From Chloroflexota bacterium (GTDB taxonomy: Bacteria > Chloroflexota > Limnocylindria > QHBO01), in contig JACCWY010000527.1 of NCBI GenBank assembly GCA_013697395.1, positions 1 through 22,203 on the forward strand: a stretch of DNA of 22,203 nt, written 5' to 3'. Numbering within the stretch: position 1 is the stretch's first letter; every line of letters begins with the position of its first letter. Below the pieces are notes generated by a model. That model ran no database searches, was not told where the DNA came from, and was given only the letters and a program-made list of their open reading frames with translations. Made by a program: the position numbers and the translations under genes. Shown piece by piece: positions 1 to 7,252 of the stretch.

Positions 1-1
1 C

Positions 2-874
2 CTGGCATCGGCACTGGCCGGGCTGCCGGCAGCCATCGAGGAGGTGGCGACCGAGGTCGACCAGGAGCAGGCCGCCGCGCGGGAGCTCACCGCCACCGCG
101 GACCGATCGTATCGCGAGCGCCGCGCCGCGCTGGGCGAGGAGCTGGGCCGCGGAACGTTCCTGCGTGCCGAGGTGCTGCGCCAGTGGCAGGATTTCGTCG
201 GCGCCGGCCAGGTGGCGCGCATCCTGGCGCAGGGCATCGGGCGCGTGACGGCCACGATCCGCAGCCTCTTCCGGCCCGGCCCGCCGGCACCGGCCGTCGA
301 GGTGCGCGAGGCGGCCTTCGCCGATCTCGTGGCGTTGGCCGTCCAGCATGCCGACGCGGCCGCGCGTCGCACGTCCACCGCCTGGATGGACGACCCATAC
401 GGAGCGCGTGCCGTCGCCGTGGACGCGCGGCTGTGGGGGGCATCGTCCGGCCTGGCCGAGCGCCTGGTCGCCGACCTCGAGGCCTGGGCGGCGGGGGTCG
501 GTGATCAGATCCGCGTCCTCGGCGAGCAGCGCAAGGGATGGGCGCAGGTGGCCAGCATCGGCGTCAATGCCGTCGGCACGAGTGCGATCCTGGCCGTCTT
601 CGTCCACACCGGCGGCCTGACCGGCGCCGAGGTCGGCATCACCGCCGCCACCGCCGTCGTCAACCAGAAGCTGCTCGAGGCGATATTCGGCGAGGCGAAC
701 GTGGCCGCATTCGTCACTCGGGCGCGCGCATCGCTCGGCGCCCTGATCGACGCGGCCTTCGAGGCCGAGCGCCGTCGTTTCGACGACGCCCTCGGCGGGC
801 TTGCCGAGGCGACCACCCTCGCCGACGAGCTCCGCACCGCGGCTCGCCGAGCGGCGGACGCGGACCTGTCGTGA
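2..874 (+). CDS. Dynamin-like GTPase-associated protein, 3' part (5' end outside window)
   Basis: The frame is open from the first bases of the window, so this is the C-terminal part of a longer protein; the GTG at 44 is internal, not a convincing start. The visible ~290 residues are alanine-rich and mostly helical. They include a glycine/alanine/valine-rich hydrophobic patch (around the VNAVGTSAILAVFV stretch) typical of the membrane-inserting paddle of bacterial dynamin-like proteins, then a charged C-terminal helix. No G motifs are visible, because the GTPase domain would lie upstream. The stop codon overlaps the GTG of the next gene (GTGA at 871-874), so the two are translationally coupled. 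Tandem pairs of a dynamin-family protein and a YfjP-like GTPase are common in actinobacteria and relatives. The family assignment rests partly on that arrangement and is inference. Confidence 0.7.
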   Translation: MASALAGLPAAIEEVATEVDQEQAAARELTATADRSYRERRAALGEELGRGTFLRAEVLRQWQDFVGAGQVARILAQGIGRVTATIRSLFRPGPPAPAVEVREAAFADLVALAVQHADAAARRTSTAWMDDPYGARAVAVDARLWGASSGLAERLVADLEAWAAGVGDQIRVLGEQRKGWAQVASIGVNAVGTSAILAVFVHTGGLTGAEVGITAATAVVNQKLLEAIFGEANVAAFVTRARASLGALIDAAFEAERRRFDDALGGLAEATTLADELRTAARRAADADLS

Positions 875-2448
875 CGCTGGACGAGCGGCTGGATCGGCTG
901 GCGCGTGGCGCTGGTGCGGCCCGCGAGATCGGGCTCGAGGAGGTCGCGGCCGAGGCGGACGTCGTCGTCCGTCGGGCCCGTGAGCGCGCCGGCTTTCCGG
1001 GCGCGACCTACGTGCTGGCATTAGCCGGCGGCACTGGCGTCGGCAAGTCCTCGCTCCTCAACGCCCTCGCCGGGCGGACGGTCAGCGCGGTCCGGGCCGT
1101 CCGCCCGACCACGGACGAGCCGATCGCCTGGGTCGCCGAGGACCGGCGCGACGAGCTGCGGCCGCTGATGGAGTGGCTCGAGGTGCGTCACATTGCCGGC
1201 CACGCGGACGCGTCGCTCGGCGGCGTCGCCATCCTCGACCTGCCCGACGTCGACAGCGTTCGGACCGAGCACCGCTCGCGCGTCGACGCGCTCCTTCCGC
1301 GGATCGACGCGGTGGCATGGGTCGTCGACCCGGAGAAGTACGACGACGAGCGGCTCCACGCCTACCTCCGCTCACTGGCGTCCCACGCGCCGCGCATGCG
1401 ATTCGTGCTCAACAAGGCTGACCGGCTGAGCGGCGGGCAGCGCGAGGAGCTCGCGGCCGACCTGCGTCGTCGCCTGTCGGCGGCGGGGATCGAATCGCCT
1501 CGCGTCTCGGTCGTCTCGGCCGCGCGCGGCGACGGGATTGACGCGTTTCGCGCGCAGCTCGCGTCCGAGGCGGATGCCAAGGGCCTGGTCATCGACAAGC
1601 TCGCGACCGATGCGCGCCAGGCGTCTTTGGCGCTGGGCCACGCCGTCGGGGTCGACATCGGCGCCACGGTGCTGCCGCTCCTGTCGCCCGAGGCTCGGGC
1701 GTCGGCGACCCGGTCCGCGGTCGAGGGGGCGCTGGCGGTGATGGACCCACCCGGCGTCGCCCGCCAGGTCCAGGCCGCGGTGCTGGCGCGGGCCCGACAC
1801 ACCGGCGGCTCGCTGCTCGGACGGGTGGTCGCCCTGCTGCTGTGGATGACCGGCCAGCAACGGCGCAGCGCCGATCCGACCGGCTACCTGCGAGACTGGC
1901 GTCGCCGGGGATCCCTTGGCCGGGCCGTCAATCCGGTCCACGTGGCGCTGGTCGAGGCCTCGGGCCGACTACCGGCCGGCTCGCGAGCTCCGATCCTGCG
2001 CTCGATGGGCACGGACGAGACGGAGGCCGCGGTCACCCAGGCGCTCGACCGCGTCGCTCGCGACACCACTGCCGACCTGCGTGTGCCGGGATCGATCCTG
2101 TGGCCGGTGATCGGTGCGGTCCAGCTCGTGGTCGGCGCGGTCTTCGCGTTCGCCGTGGCCTGGTATGTCACGCTCTTCGTGTCGGGCGGCGCGGTCGCGG
2201 TGGCCACCGTCGAGCTGCCCGCACTCGGCCCTGTGCCGCTGCCGCTGGTGCTGCTGGCCGGCTCGATCGTCGTCAGTGCCATCCTTGGCCTGATCCTTTC
2301 CGCTCACGCCGGCTGGATCGGGCGGCGGCTCGGCAATCGGCTCGCCGCACGGGTCGGTGCGGAGGTGGCGGATGCGGTCGAGCGCGCGGGCATGGCCGGG
2401 CTCGACCGCGTCGAGGCGGCACGGCGGACGATCGGCGGAATGACGTAG
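871..2448 (+). CDS. YfjP-like membrane-anchored GTPase
   Basis: This is a P-loop GTPase of 525 residues starting at GTG 871, which overlaps the upstream stop as GTGA. The G1 motif GGTGVGKSS is at residues 53-61, a threonine pair that could serve as G2 near 80-81, DLPDVDS (G3) at 123-129 and NKAD (G4) at 181-184, followed by a SxxxG5-like VVSAARGDG. The C-terminal third carries two long hydrophobic segments (about residues 408-432 and 458-480), predicting a membrane hairpin with the GTPase domain in the cytoplasm. This layout matches the YfjP/GTPase-HflX-like subset that pairs with dynamin-like partners; such pairs are thought to remodel membranes, but the substrate is unknown. The gene is intact, with TAG as stop. 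An open frame upstream of 871 in the same phase is only a shadow of the preceding gene. Confidence 0.85.
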   Translation: MTLDERLDRLARGAGAAREIGLEEVAAEADVVVRRARERAGFPGATYVLALAGGTGVGKSSLLNALAGRTVSAVRAVRPTTDEPIAWVAEDRRDELRPLMEWLEVRHIAGHADASLGGVAILDLPDVDSVRTEHRSRVDALLPRIDAVAWVVDPEKYDDERLHAYLRSLASHAPRMRFVLNKADRLSGGQREELAADLRRRLSAAGIESPRVSVVSAARGDGIDAFRAQLASEADAKGLVIDKLATDARQASLALGHAVGVDIGATVLPLLSPEARASATRSAVEGALAVMDPPGVARQVQAAVLARARHTGGSLLGRVVALLLWMTGQQRRSADPTGYLRDWRRRGSLGRAVNPVHVALVEASGRLPAGSRAPILRSMGTDETEAAVTQALDRVARDTTADLRVPGSILWPVIGAVQLVVGAVFAFAVAWYVTLFVSGGAVAVATVELPALGPVPLPLVLLAGSIVVSAILGLILSAHAGWIGRRLGNRLAARVGAEVADAVERAGMAGLDRVEAARRTIGGMT

Positions 2449-2527
2449 GACGATCGAGACACCTGCTTGATCCGCCGTTCACACCGTCGGGCTATGGTGC
2501 GCTCACGCAACGCTGGAGTGCCCGACC

Positions 2528-2647
2528 ATGTTCCGCCACGGACAGCACCGGACCACGACCATCTCCGATCGGGAGCTCGGCGTGGCCTCGCTGCTCCTCC
2601 TCGTCACCGTCGTCCTGACCGCGATCCTGGTCCCGACCTTCGCCTGA
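2528..2647 (+). CDS. Small single-pass membrane protein (39 aa)
   Basis: This short ORF begins at ATG 2528 with GGAG eight bases upstream. It encodes a polar, histidine/threonine-containing N-terminus of about 18 residues, followed by one hydrophobic helix (GVASLLLLVTVVLTAILVP) and an immediate stop. A TATGGT hexamer at 2493-2498 could be the -10 element. Nothing identifies a function. It stands alone between the GTPase and a methyltransferase remnant. Support comes from the ribosome-binding site, the clean hydrophobic helix and the resemblance in build to another short membrane ORF at 8499, so it should be read as a plausible but unproven gene. Confidence 0.5.
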   Translation: MFRHGQHRTTTISDRELGVASLLLLVTVVLTAILVPTFA

Positions 2648-2663
2648 GCTGCTGCGTCTGCTA

Positions 2664-2800
2664 TCCGGGCAGACGGTAGAAGCGGAAGAAGTCGTTCTCG
2701 ATCGGCAGGACCTCGACCGCGGCGAAGCCCGCCTCGTGCGCATAGGCCCCGCAGCGTGTCCGGGCGCATGACGGTTGCGACGCTCGGTGCGGCGATCTTC
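2664..2800 (-). pseudogene. C-terminal remnant of a class I SAM-dependent methyltransferase
   Basis: Only the tail of a methyltransferase is recognisable on the minus strand. The final ~30 residues read YAHEAGFAAVEVLPIENDFF followed by RFYRLPG and a TAG at 2661-2663, which closely resembles the C-terminus of many actinobacterial and Chloroflexota class I methyltransferases. The preceding piece (APSVATVMRPDTLR) fits the same family but lies in another frame, so there is a one-base shift near 2750. The SAM-binding Rossmann motifs are absent; upstream of about 2800 the sequence stops resembling the family. It is a fragment left by deletion or rearrangement. The family call is from memory of the conserved tail. 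Confidence 0.6.
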
Positions 2801-2848
2801 GGCGGCGGCGTTCTGAGCCTGGTCGAGCGCAAGATCGCTCGCTGACGG

Positions 2849-3130
2849 TCAGCCGACGTCGCCAGCCGGCGGGTGCCGGAAGCGCAGCGCGATCGCGATC
2901 GTCGCCGCGCCGACGAGGAACGCGACGCTGTTCGGCACGACGATCGCGAGATTGCCGAGCGACACGCCGTACACGATCCACAGCGTGAACCCGATCTCGA
3001 GCACGGCCAGATAGGCGATCGAGATGTCGGCCGAGGAGCGGCGTTCCAGGATGCGGCGCAGCTGGAGCACGGGCGAGAGGGCCATCATCACGCCCCACGA
3101 GGCGGCGAGGAGTGCGAGCGCATCGGCCAA
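2849..3130 (-). CDS. SemiSWEET-type sugar transporter
   Basis: This 93-residue protein has three hydrophobic helices. Helix 1 contains SWGVMMALSPVLQL, with the proline and glutamine expected in the first helix of the MtN3/SemiSWEET (PQ-loop) family. It is followed by RRSSADISIAYLAVL and a third helix with the signature VPNSVAF. SemiSWEETs are half-transporters that dimerise in the membrane and move sugars down their gradient; the substrate cannot be told from sequence. I place the start at a TTG (3128-3130) because a near-perfect GGAGGA (3136-3141 on the complement) sits five bases upstream and the length then matches the family. An ATG at 3220 would add 30 residues with no counterpart in the family. 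It is a monocistronic gene reading away from repeat copy 1. Confidence 0.85.
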   Translation of the reverse strand: MADALALLAASWGVMMALSPVLQLRRILERRSSADISIAYLAVLEIGFTLWIVYGVSLGNLAIVVPNSVAFLVGAATIAIALRFRHPPAGDVG

Positions 3131-3294
3131 GGGAATCCTCCGGGAGTGGCTGCGCTCTGACGTTCGGGCCGCGTTCGCTGGCGTCACATCCACCGAGGAG
3201 CGCGCACGCGGCCCTGCCATCGTAGCTGTCGGCGAAGCGAGCTACCATCGGGCCCGGTGCCGTCGCGCCGCGGCTGAGCCCGCCCGAACGATCG

Positions 3295-3508
3295 CTCGTG
3301 GACGAGCTGTGGACAGCTCACCGCAGCGGCCACAGGTTCGGGGATAAGTGGTATTGCGTCTCGTCTGCGCCGCGGGCGATACTGGGTCGTCCCGAAGGGG
3401 CAAGCGATACCGGATCACATGACTTCGGTTGAGGTTCCGGTACCGGGTTCGGTGGCTTCGGTCATCGGAGTCGGACGCCTGTTCCTTCGGGACGCTTCGT
3501 GTGTCCGC
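3295..3508. repeat. Dispersed 214-bp repeat, copy 1
   Basis: This segment is repeated at 15046-15260 in the same orientation. Compared base by base, the copies differ by one substitution (G at 3326, C at 15077) and one inserted T (15183). It holds a 7-bp inverted repeat, gagctgt/acagctc (3304-3310, 3313-3319), and a longer arm pair, 3388-3402 with 3480-3494, whose core cgtcccgaagg/ccttcgggacg is perfect over 11 bp and extends to 15 bp with G-T pairs. There is also an inner palindrome, ccggtaccgg. The indel breaks any shared reading frame, so it is unlikely to be coding. This copy lies between the divergent SemiSWEET and hydrolase genes. Confidence 0.95.
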
Positions 3509-3607
3509 ACTCATTCGCGCCGCTCACCTGCGGGCGTCCCAGACGGCCGAGCGACCCGTCGTCGTCGGAAGGCCGAGCCCGCGTGACACGCGGTGCGTAC
3601 CTACTGC

Positions 3608-4381
3608 ATGACAGGCGGCGGAAGAACCGGCAGCGACTCGACCCCCACCAGGCGTGATGGCGCGCGTGTCCACGACCTCCCGATCGCCGGGGAGCGCGAG
3701 GCGTTCCTGGTCGAGCCGCTCGGTGGCGGACGCGGTCCGGGGATCCTGTTCCTCCACTGGTTCGACACCGAGGCGCCCGACGGCGACCGCCCCAGTTCCT
3801 GGCCGAGGCGGAGGCGCTGGCGCGTGACCACGGTGCCGTGTCGGTGCTCCCGCAGGGCCGTTTCCCATGGGCCGGCGACCCACCGACGCGCAGACGGACG
3901 CCGAGCGCATCGGCGCCGAGGTCCAAGCGCACCGAGCCGCTCTCGACATCCTGGCCGCACGCCCCGACGTGGACCAATCGCGCATTGCCCTCGTCGGGCA
4001 CGACTTCGGAGCGATGCACGGGACGCTGCTCGCCGCCGACGATGCACGCATCGCGGCTACTGTCCTCATCGCCGCGACGCCGCGCTGGGGCGACTGGTTC
4101 CTTCCCTCTGGCCGATCGCCGGCGATTGCCACGACTACCTTCGCGCGCTCGCGCCGCTCGACCCCATCAGCCGTGTCGCGGACCTCAGCCCGCGCCCCGT
4201 CTGCTTCCAGTTCGCGCGCGGCGACTTCTTCATCGCGTCCATGACCGGGCTGGAGTTCCACGCCGCGGCAGGCGACCCCAAGGAGCTGCACGCGTACGAG
4301 GCCGATCACGGCATGCGCATCCCGGAGGCGTCACGGGACCGCCGCGCGTTCCTCGCCGCGCACATCGGCCTCGATGCCTGA
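3608..4381 (+). pseudogene. Dienelactone hydrolase-like alpha/beta hydrolase, frameshifted
   Basis: One hydrolase is spread over three reading frames. The frame from ATG 3608 gives the N-terminus up to GILFLHWFDTEAPDGDR. A shift near 3790 leads to QFLAEAEALARDHG and GRFPWAGD; a second near 3885 leads to DAQTDAERIGAEVQ and RIALVGHDFGAMHG; a third near 4105 returns to WPIAGDCHDYLRALAPLDPI and the C-terminus with YEADHGMRI. The joined product would be about 255 residues, normal for the dienelactone hydrolase family. The nucleophile elbow is GHDFG, with aspartate where most members have cysteine or serine, and the likely catalytic histidine is in ADHGM. Three separate single-base shifts mean the gene is dead or the assembly is poor here. 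Confidence 0.8.
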
Positions 4382-4382
4382 C

Positions 4383-5285
4383 CTACATCGTGAGCACCAG
4401 CTGCTCCGGCTGCGGCGGCGGGCTCAGCACGATGCGGCGGCGGTCTCCGACGCGCGACCCGCGACGAACCGCCGCCACGCGCCGCTCGATCGGGTCCGCC
4501 TCGACCGGGGCCAGGTAGCCGGACCCGCCGGCGGGATAGAGGCGCCGGTATCGGTCCACCTCCGACGGCCATTCGCGCTCGAGCACGTCGAGGAAGTGCT
4601 CCCGCGTCCCGGGACGCAGGTTCAGGACGTTCGACCAGGCGTGGGTGGCGCCCGCCTCGCGCGCCGCGTCGAGGACGGCGGCCATGTCGCGCGGCGCATC
4701 GGTCAGGCCGGGCAGGACCGGGGCGAGCGCCACGCCGGCCGAGATGCCAGCGTCGGCGAGGGTGCGGATCGCGCGCAACCGCTGGCGTGGGGGAGCGACC
4801 CCGGGCTCGAGCCGCGAGCTGATCGATTCGTCGAGGGTCGCGATGCTGACGCTGACCATCACGTCCGCACGGACCGCCGCCTCCGACAGCACGTCCACGT
4901 CGCGCACGATCAGCGGACCGCGCGTGATGATGCTGAACGGCGTCTGCGCCGCACCGAGGGCGCGAATGCAGCCACGCGTCAGTCGGTACCGGCCCTCGGC
5001 CGGCTGGTAGGGGTCCGTCGCGGCCCCGATGGCAACCAGCTCGCGCCGCCATCCACGCCGCGCCAGCTCCCCGTGCAGCACCTCGACCACGTTGACCTTG
5101 ACCCGGACGTTCGTGCCGTAGCGCTCGTCGGAGGGACGGTCGGCGCGCCGCTCGAAACCCCGGACGTAACAAAACGCGCACCGATGCGCGCACCCCATGT
5201 ACGGATTCAGGCTCCAGCGGAAGCCCATGCCGGTCACGCGGTTCATCGCGGTGCGGCAGGGCTCCTCCCGGTAGGTCGTGCGCAT
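4383..5285 (-). CDS. Rv2578c-family radical SAM protein
   Basis: This is an intact radical SAM enzyme of 300 residues. The cluster motif CAHRCAFC (Cys32, 36, 39) follows NPYMG, as in the Rv2578c/PA0069 group related to spore photoproduct lyase. Later segments such as GAATDPYQPAEGRYRLTRG and the SVSIATLD strand are typical of this group. The reaction is unknown; a DNA-repair role is often suggested. I choose the ATG at 5285 because a TATACT -10 hexamer ends exactly six bases before it, implying a leaderless mRNA. The alternative ATG at 5303 would lie inside the LexA-like palindrome (5296-5311). That operator overlaps the -10, so repression by LexA and induction by DNA damage are expected. Confidence 0.88.
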   Translation of the reverse strand: MRTTYREEPCRTAMNRVTGMGFRWSLNPYMGCAHRCAFCYVRGFERRADRPSDERYGTNVRVKVNVVEVLHGELARRGWRRELVAIGAATDPYQPAEGRYRLTRGCIRALGAAQTPFSIITRGPLIVRDVDVLSEAAVRADVMVSVSIATLDESISSRLEPGVAPPRQRLRAIRTLADAGISAGVALAPVLPGLTDAPRDMAAVLDAAREAGATHAWSNVLNLRPGTREHFLDVLEREWPSEVDRYRRLYPAGGSGYLAPVEADPIERRVAAVRRGSRVGDRRRIVLSPPPQPEQLVLTM

Positions 5286-5291
5286 CGGCGC

Positions 5292-5297
5292 AGTATA
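5292..5297 (-). promoter_or_regulatory. -10 element (TATACT) of leaderless radical SAM gene
   Basis: On the minus strand TATACT is followed by GCGCCG and then ATG at 5285, placing the expected transcription start on or next to the start codon. No ribosome-binding site is present. The -35 is weak (GTCAAC at 17-bp spacing). Confidence 0.65.
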
Positions 5298-5311
5298 GAA
5301 CATGCGTTCTA
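5296..5311. promoter_or_regulatory. LexA-like SOS operator
   Basis: The 16-bp sequence TAGAACATGCGTTCTA carries GAAC-ATGC-GTTC. It fits the Gram-positive/actinobacterial LexA consensus CGAACRNRYGTTYG (centre A-T-G-C matches RNRY), with A for the outer C and T for the outer G. It overlaps the -10 of the radical SAM gene and lies just upstream of a TTGACA that could serve the protease gene on the other strand, so it could repress both. Confidence 0.65.
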
Positions 5312-5350
5312 CTTGTTGACACAGTGGCGAAGCCCACGGACCATGAAACG

Positions 5351-6562
5351 GTGACCACCCACCCGACCGTGATCCGCAGGGCCGTCCTGGCGAGCGCGGC
5401 GATCGTCCTCGCCCTTACCGCGGTCGCCGGGCCCGCGGCGGCGAGCCATGCCGGCCGGCCGATCGGCTCCTTCTCGAGCTGCCGTCGTCCGGTCACGCCA
5501 CCGAGGTGCAGCAGCGTCGGCAACGACTCGCGCCATCAAGTGGCGTTCGACGTGACGTTGACGCCCGGCCTCGCGGAGTCGCTGCGCGACACCATGATCG
5601 AGGACTACGAGCCGACCAAGCTCGAGATGATCCTCCAGCAGGAGGTCACGCCGGAGACCGACGTCATCGCCATCAGCCAGGACTACGGCAACAACGGCGC
5701 CGCCGGATGGGTCTACTGCCCGCCGGACGCGCCGCAGGGCATCAACCGGCAGCGTCACCGGTGGTGCCAGCAGCAGGAGCTCCATTTCAACCTGAACCCG
5801 AGCGTCGCGATCTTCTTCGCCGATGACGGCAGCCGCGACCACGTCGCATGCCATGAGCTGGGCCACACGCTTGGCCTCCGGCACTGGGGCAACCCACCCG
5901 AGACCGCGGGGCCGGCGGCCGCGACCTGCATGACGGCCAACACGGCGGATGGGGCGGCCGGCCTCGACAAGGTCGACCGAGACCACATCGACGCATATCA
6001 CTACTCGATGCACCCGCCGTCGCGCCGGCAGCTGCCGCTCGACGTCCTGCCCGACCGCGACCGCCTGCGCATCTCGGCGTGGGAGCAGACCGTCGTGGAG
6101 GCCACCGAGCTCGAGGACTACGGCACGCTGGCGGACATGACGCGCTGCTCGGACGCGGTGGTGGTCGGCCGCGTCGCCGGCGTCGCGCCGGGGCGGTGGT
6201 TCGGCGGGTCACCCGGCAACGCGCTTCACTACGCTGCGGTCACGATCGCCGTGGACGAGGCGGTCGCCGGCGCGCTGCCGGACCGGCACCACGCGCGGCT
6301 CACGCTCGAGGTGCCGCTGTTCGGGGGGCCTGAGACGATCGACGCACTCCGCTCGTCGCTGCCGACCGGTGAGAGCCTCTTCTTCCTCCGCAACAAGGGG
6401 GGCGCGGACGTTGACTTCTACCGGCTCGTCGTCATGCGAGGCGTGATCGTGAATGCCGACGGAGCGGCAGAGGTGCTCCAGGGGGAAGGTGACTTCCTCG
6501 ATGCGCTCGACGGGGCGCCGTTCGATGCGCTGCTCGCGCAGGTCCGCACCGCGGCGCGCTGA
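5351..6562 (+). CDS. Secreted zinc metalloprotease (HExxHxxGxxH)
   Basis: This 403-residue exported protein has a short basic N-terminus (VIRR), a hydrophobic core and an AAA-SH signal-peptidase-like site near residue 31. The zinc site HELGHTLGLRH at residues 168-178 is the extended metzincin-type motif, and cysteines at about 44, 53, 123, 139, 167 and beyond suggest disulfides. The second half, from about residue 240, has no recognised domain. I prefer GTG 5351 over GTG 5324: TTGACA (5316-5321), a 17-bp gap and GACCAT (5339-5344) lie so that GACCAT ends six bases before 5351, and this start gives a normal signal peptide. The promoter sits beside a LexA-like operator shared with the divergent radical SAM gene. 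The substrate is unknown. Confidence 0.85.
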   Translation: MTTHPTVIRRAVLASAAIVLALTAVAGPAAASHAGRPIGSFSSCRRPVTPPRCSSVGNDSRHQVAFDVTLTPGLAESLRDTMIEDYEPTKLEMILQQEVTPETDVIAISQDYGNNGAAGWVYCPPDAPQGINRQRHRWCQQQELHFNLNPSVAIFFADDGSRDHVACHELGHTLGLRHWGNPPETAGPAAATCMTANTADGAAGLDKVDRDHIDAYHYSMHPPSRRQLPLDVLPDRDRLRISAWEQTVVEATELEDYGTLADMTRCSDAVVVGRVAGVAPGRWFGGSPGNALHYAAVTIAVDEAVAGALPDRHHARLTLEVPLFGGPETIDALRSSLPTGESLFFLRNKGGADVDFYRLVVMRGVIVNADGAAEVLQGEGDFLDALDGAPFDALLAQVRTAAR

Positions 6563-6574
6563 GCCGATCGCCCG

Positions 6575-7141
6575 TCAGGCGACGGCCACCGCCTGCGTGA
6601 GGCCGCCGGTGCGCATCGGCTGATCGGTGCCGACGAACCAGCCGGGAAGCGCCGCCACCAGCGCCGGGTCGCCATACACGGAGACCGATCCGTCCGCGAG
6701 GCCGTCCGACCAGCTTCGGGTGCCGCGAGCGATCGGGAAGAGGGCGGCGGCATCGGCCTCGACGTACACGTAGCGGTCGTCCGCCAGCCGGGGATCCTCC
6801 AGGCACAGGGTGGGCTCCGCGTCGCGTGCCACCAGCAGCCAGCACTGCGGCGCGTCCACGCCGCCGATGGCCAGCTCGATCACCACCTGGCGGTCGGGTG
6901 CAGCCGCCCGGTCGACCCGGTTGGTGAGCCACCAGATGATCACGCTCGGGTCACGCTCGCAACGGCCGGATCCTGGGGCACCCAGTGCTCAGCCCAGTCC
7001 CACAGCGACTTCAGGGTGGGGATGAGCTGCTCGCCCGCCGAACATGAACAGCTCGCGGACGATCAGCAGGCTCCATCGGTCGCCGAGATGCTCGACCGCC
7101 TTGGTGAAGGCGCAATAGTCGTTGCTGGCACTCGAGCCCAT
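6575..7141 (-). pseudogene. HxlR-family regulator with internal deletion
   Basis: The N-terminus from ATG 7141 (DYCAFTKAVEHLGDRWSLLI then VRELFMFG) is the start of an HxlR winged helix-turn-helix domain. Directly after it the sequence continues, in another frame, with EQLIPTLKSLWDWAEHWVPQ, which belongs to the region after the DNA-binding domain. About 60 residues containing the recognition helix and wing are therefore missing. A further shift near 6955 leads into ERDPSVIIWWLTNRVD and the C-terminal SCP2-like ligand domain, ending at 6575. HxlR regulators with such a domain are common in high-GC bacteria. Without the recognition helix the product cannot bind DNA normally. It diverges from the flavin monooxygenase it probably once controlled. 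Confidence 0.8.
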
Positions 7142-7252
7142 GCCGCACTCTCTCACCGAGCGCAAAGGAGGCACGGTCGGCATTCGAACTTCCCGGCGGC
7201 GCCGCGTGGAGCATAGCCTCCGGCTCGGTTCACCCATATCCCGAGGAGTTCC

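Noticed and set aside
2769..2846. 25-codon plus-strand ORF ending KIAR
   Set aside because: There is no ribosome site, and it lies over the methyltransferase remnant on the other strand.
3295..3350. Replication origin with DnaA boxes in the repeat (TGTGGACAG, GGGATAAG)
   Set aside because: Neither matches the 9-bp DnaA box well, there is no AT-rich segment, and the sequence is present in two copies away from replication genes.
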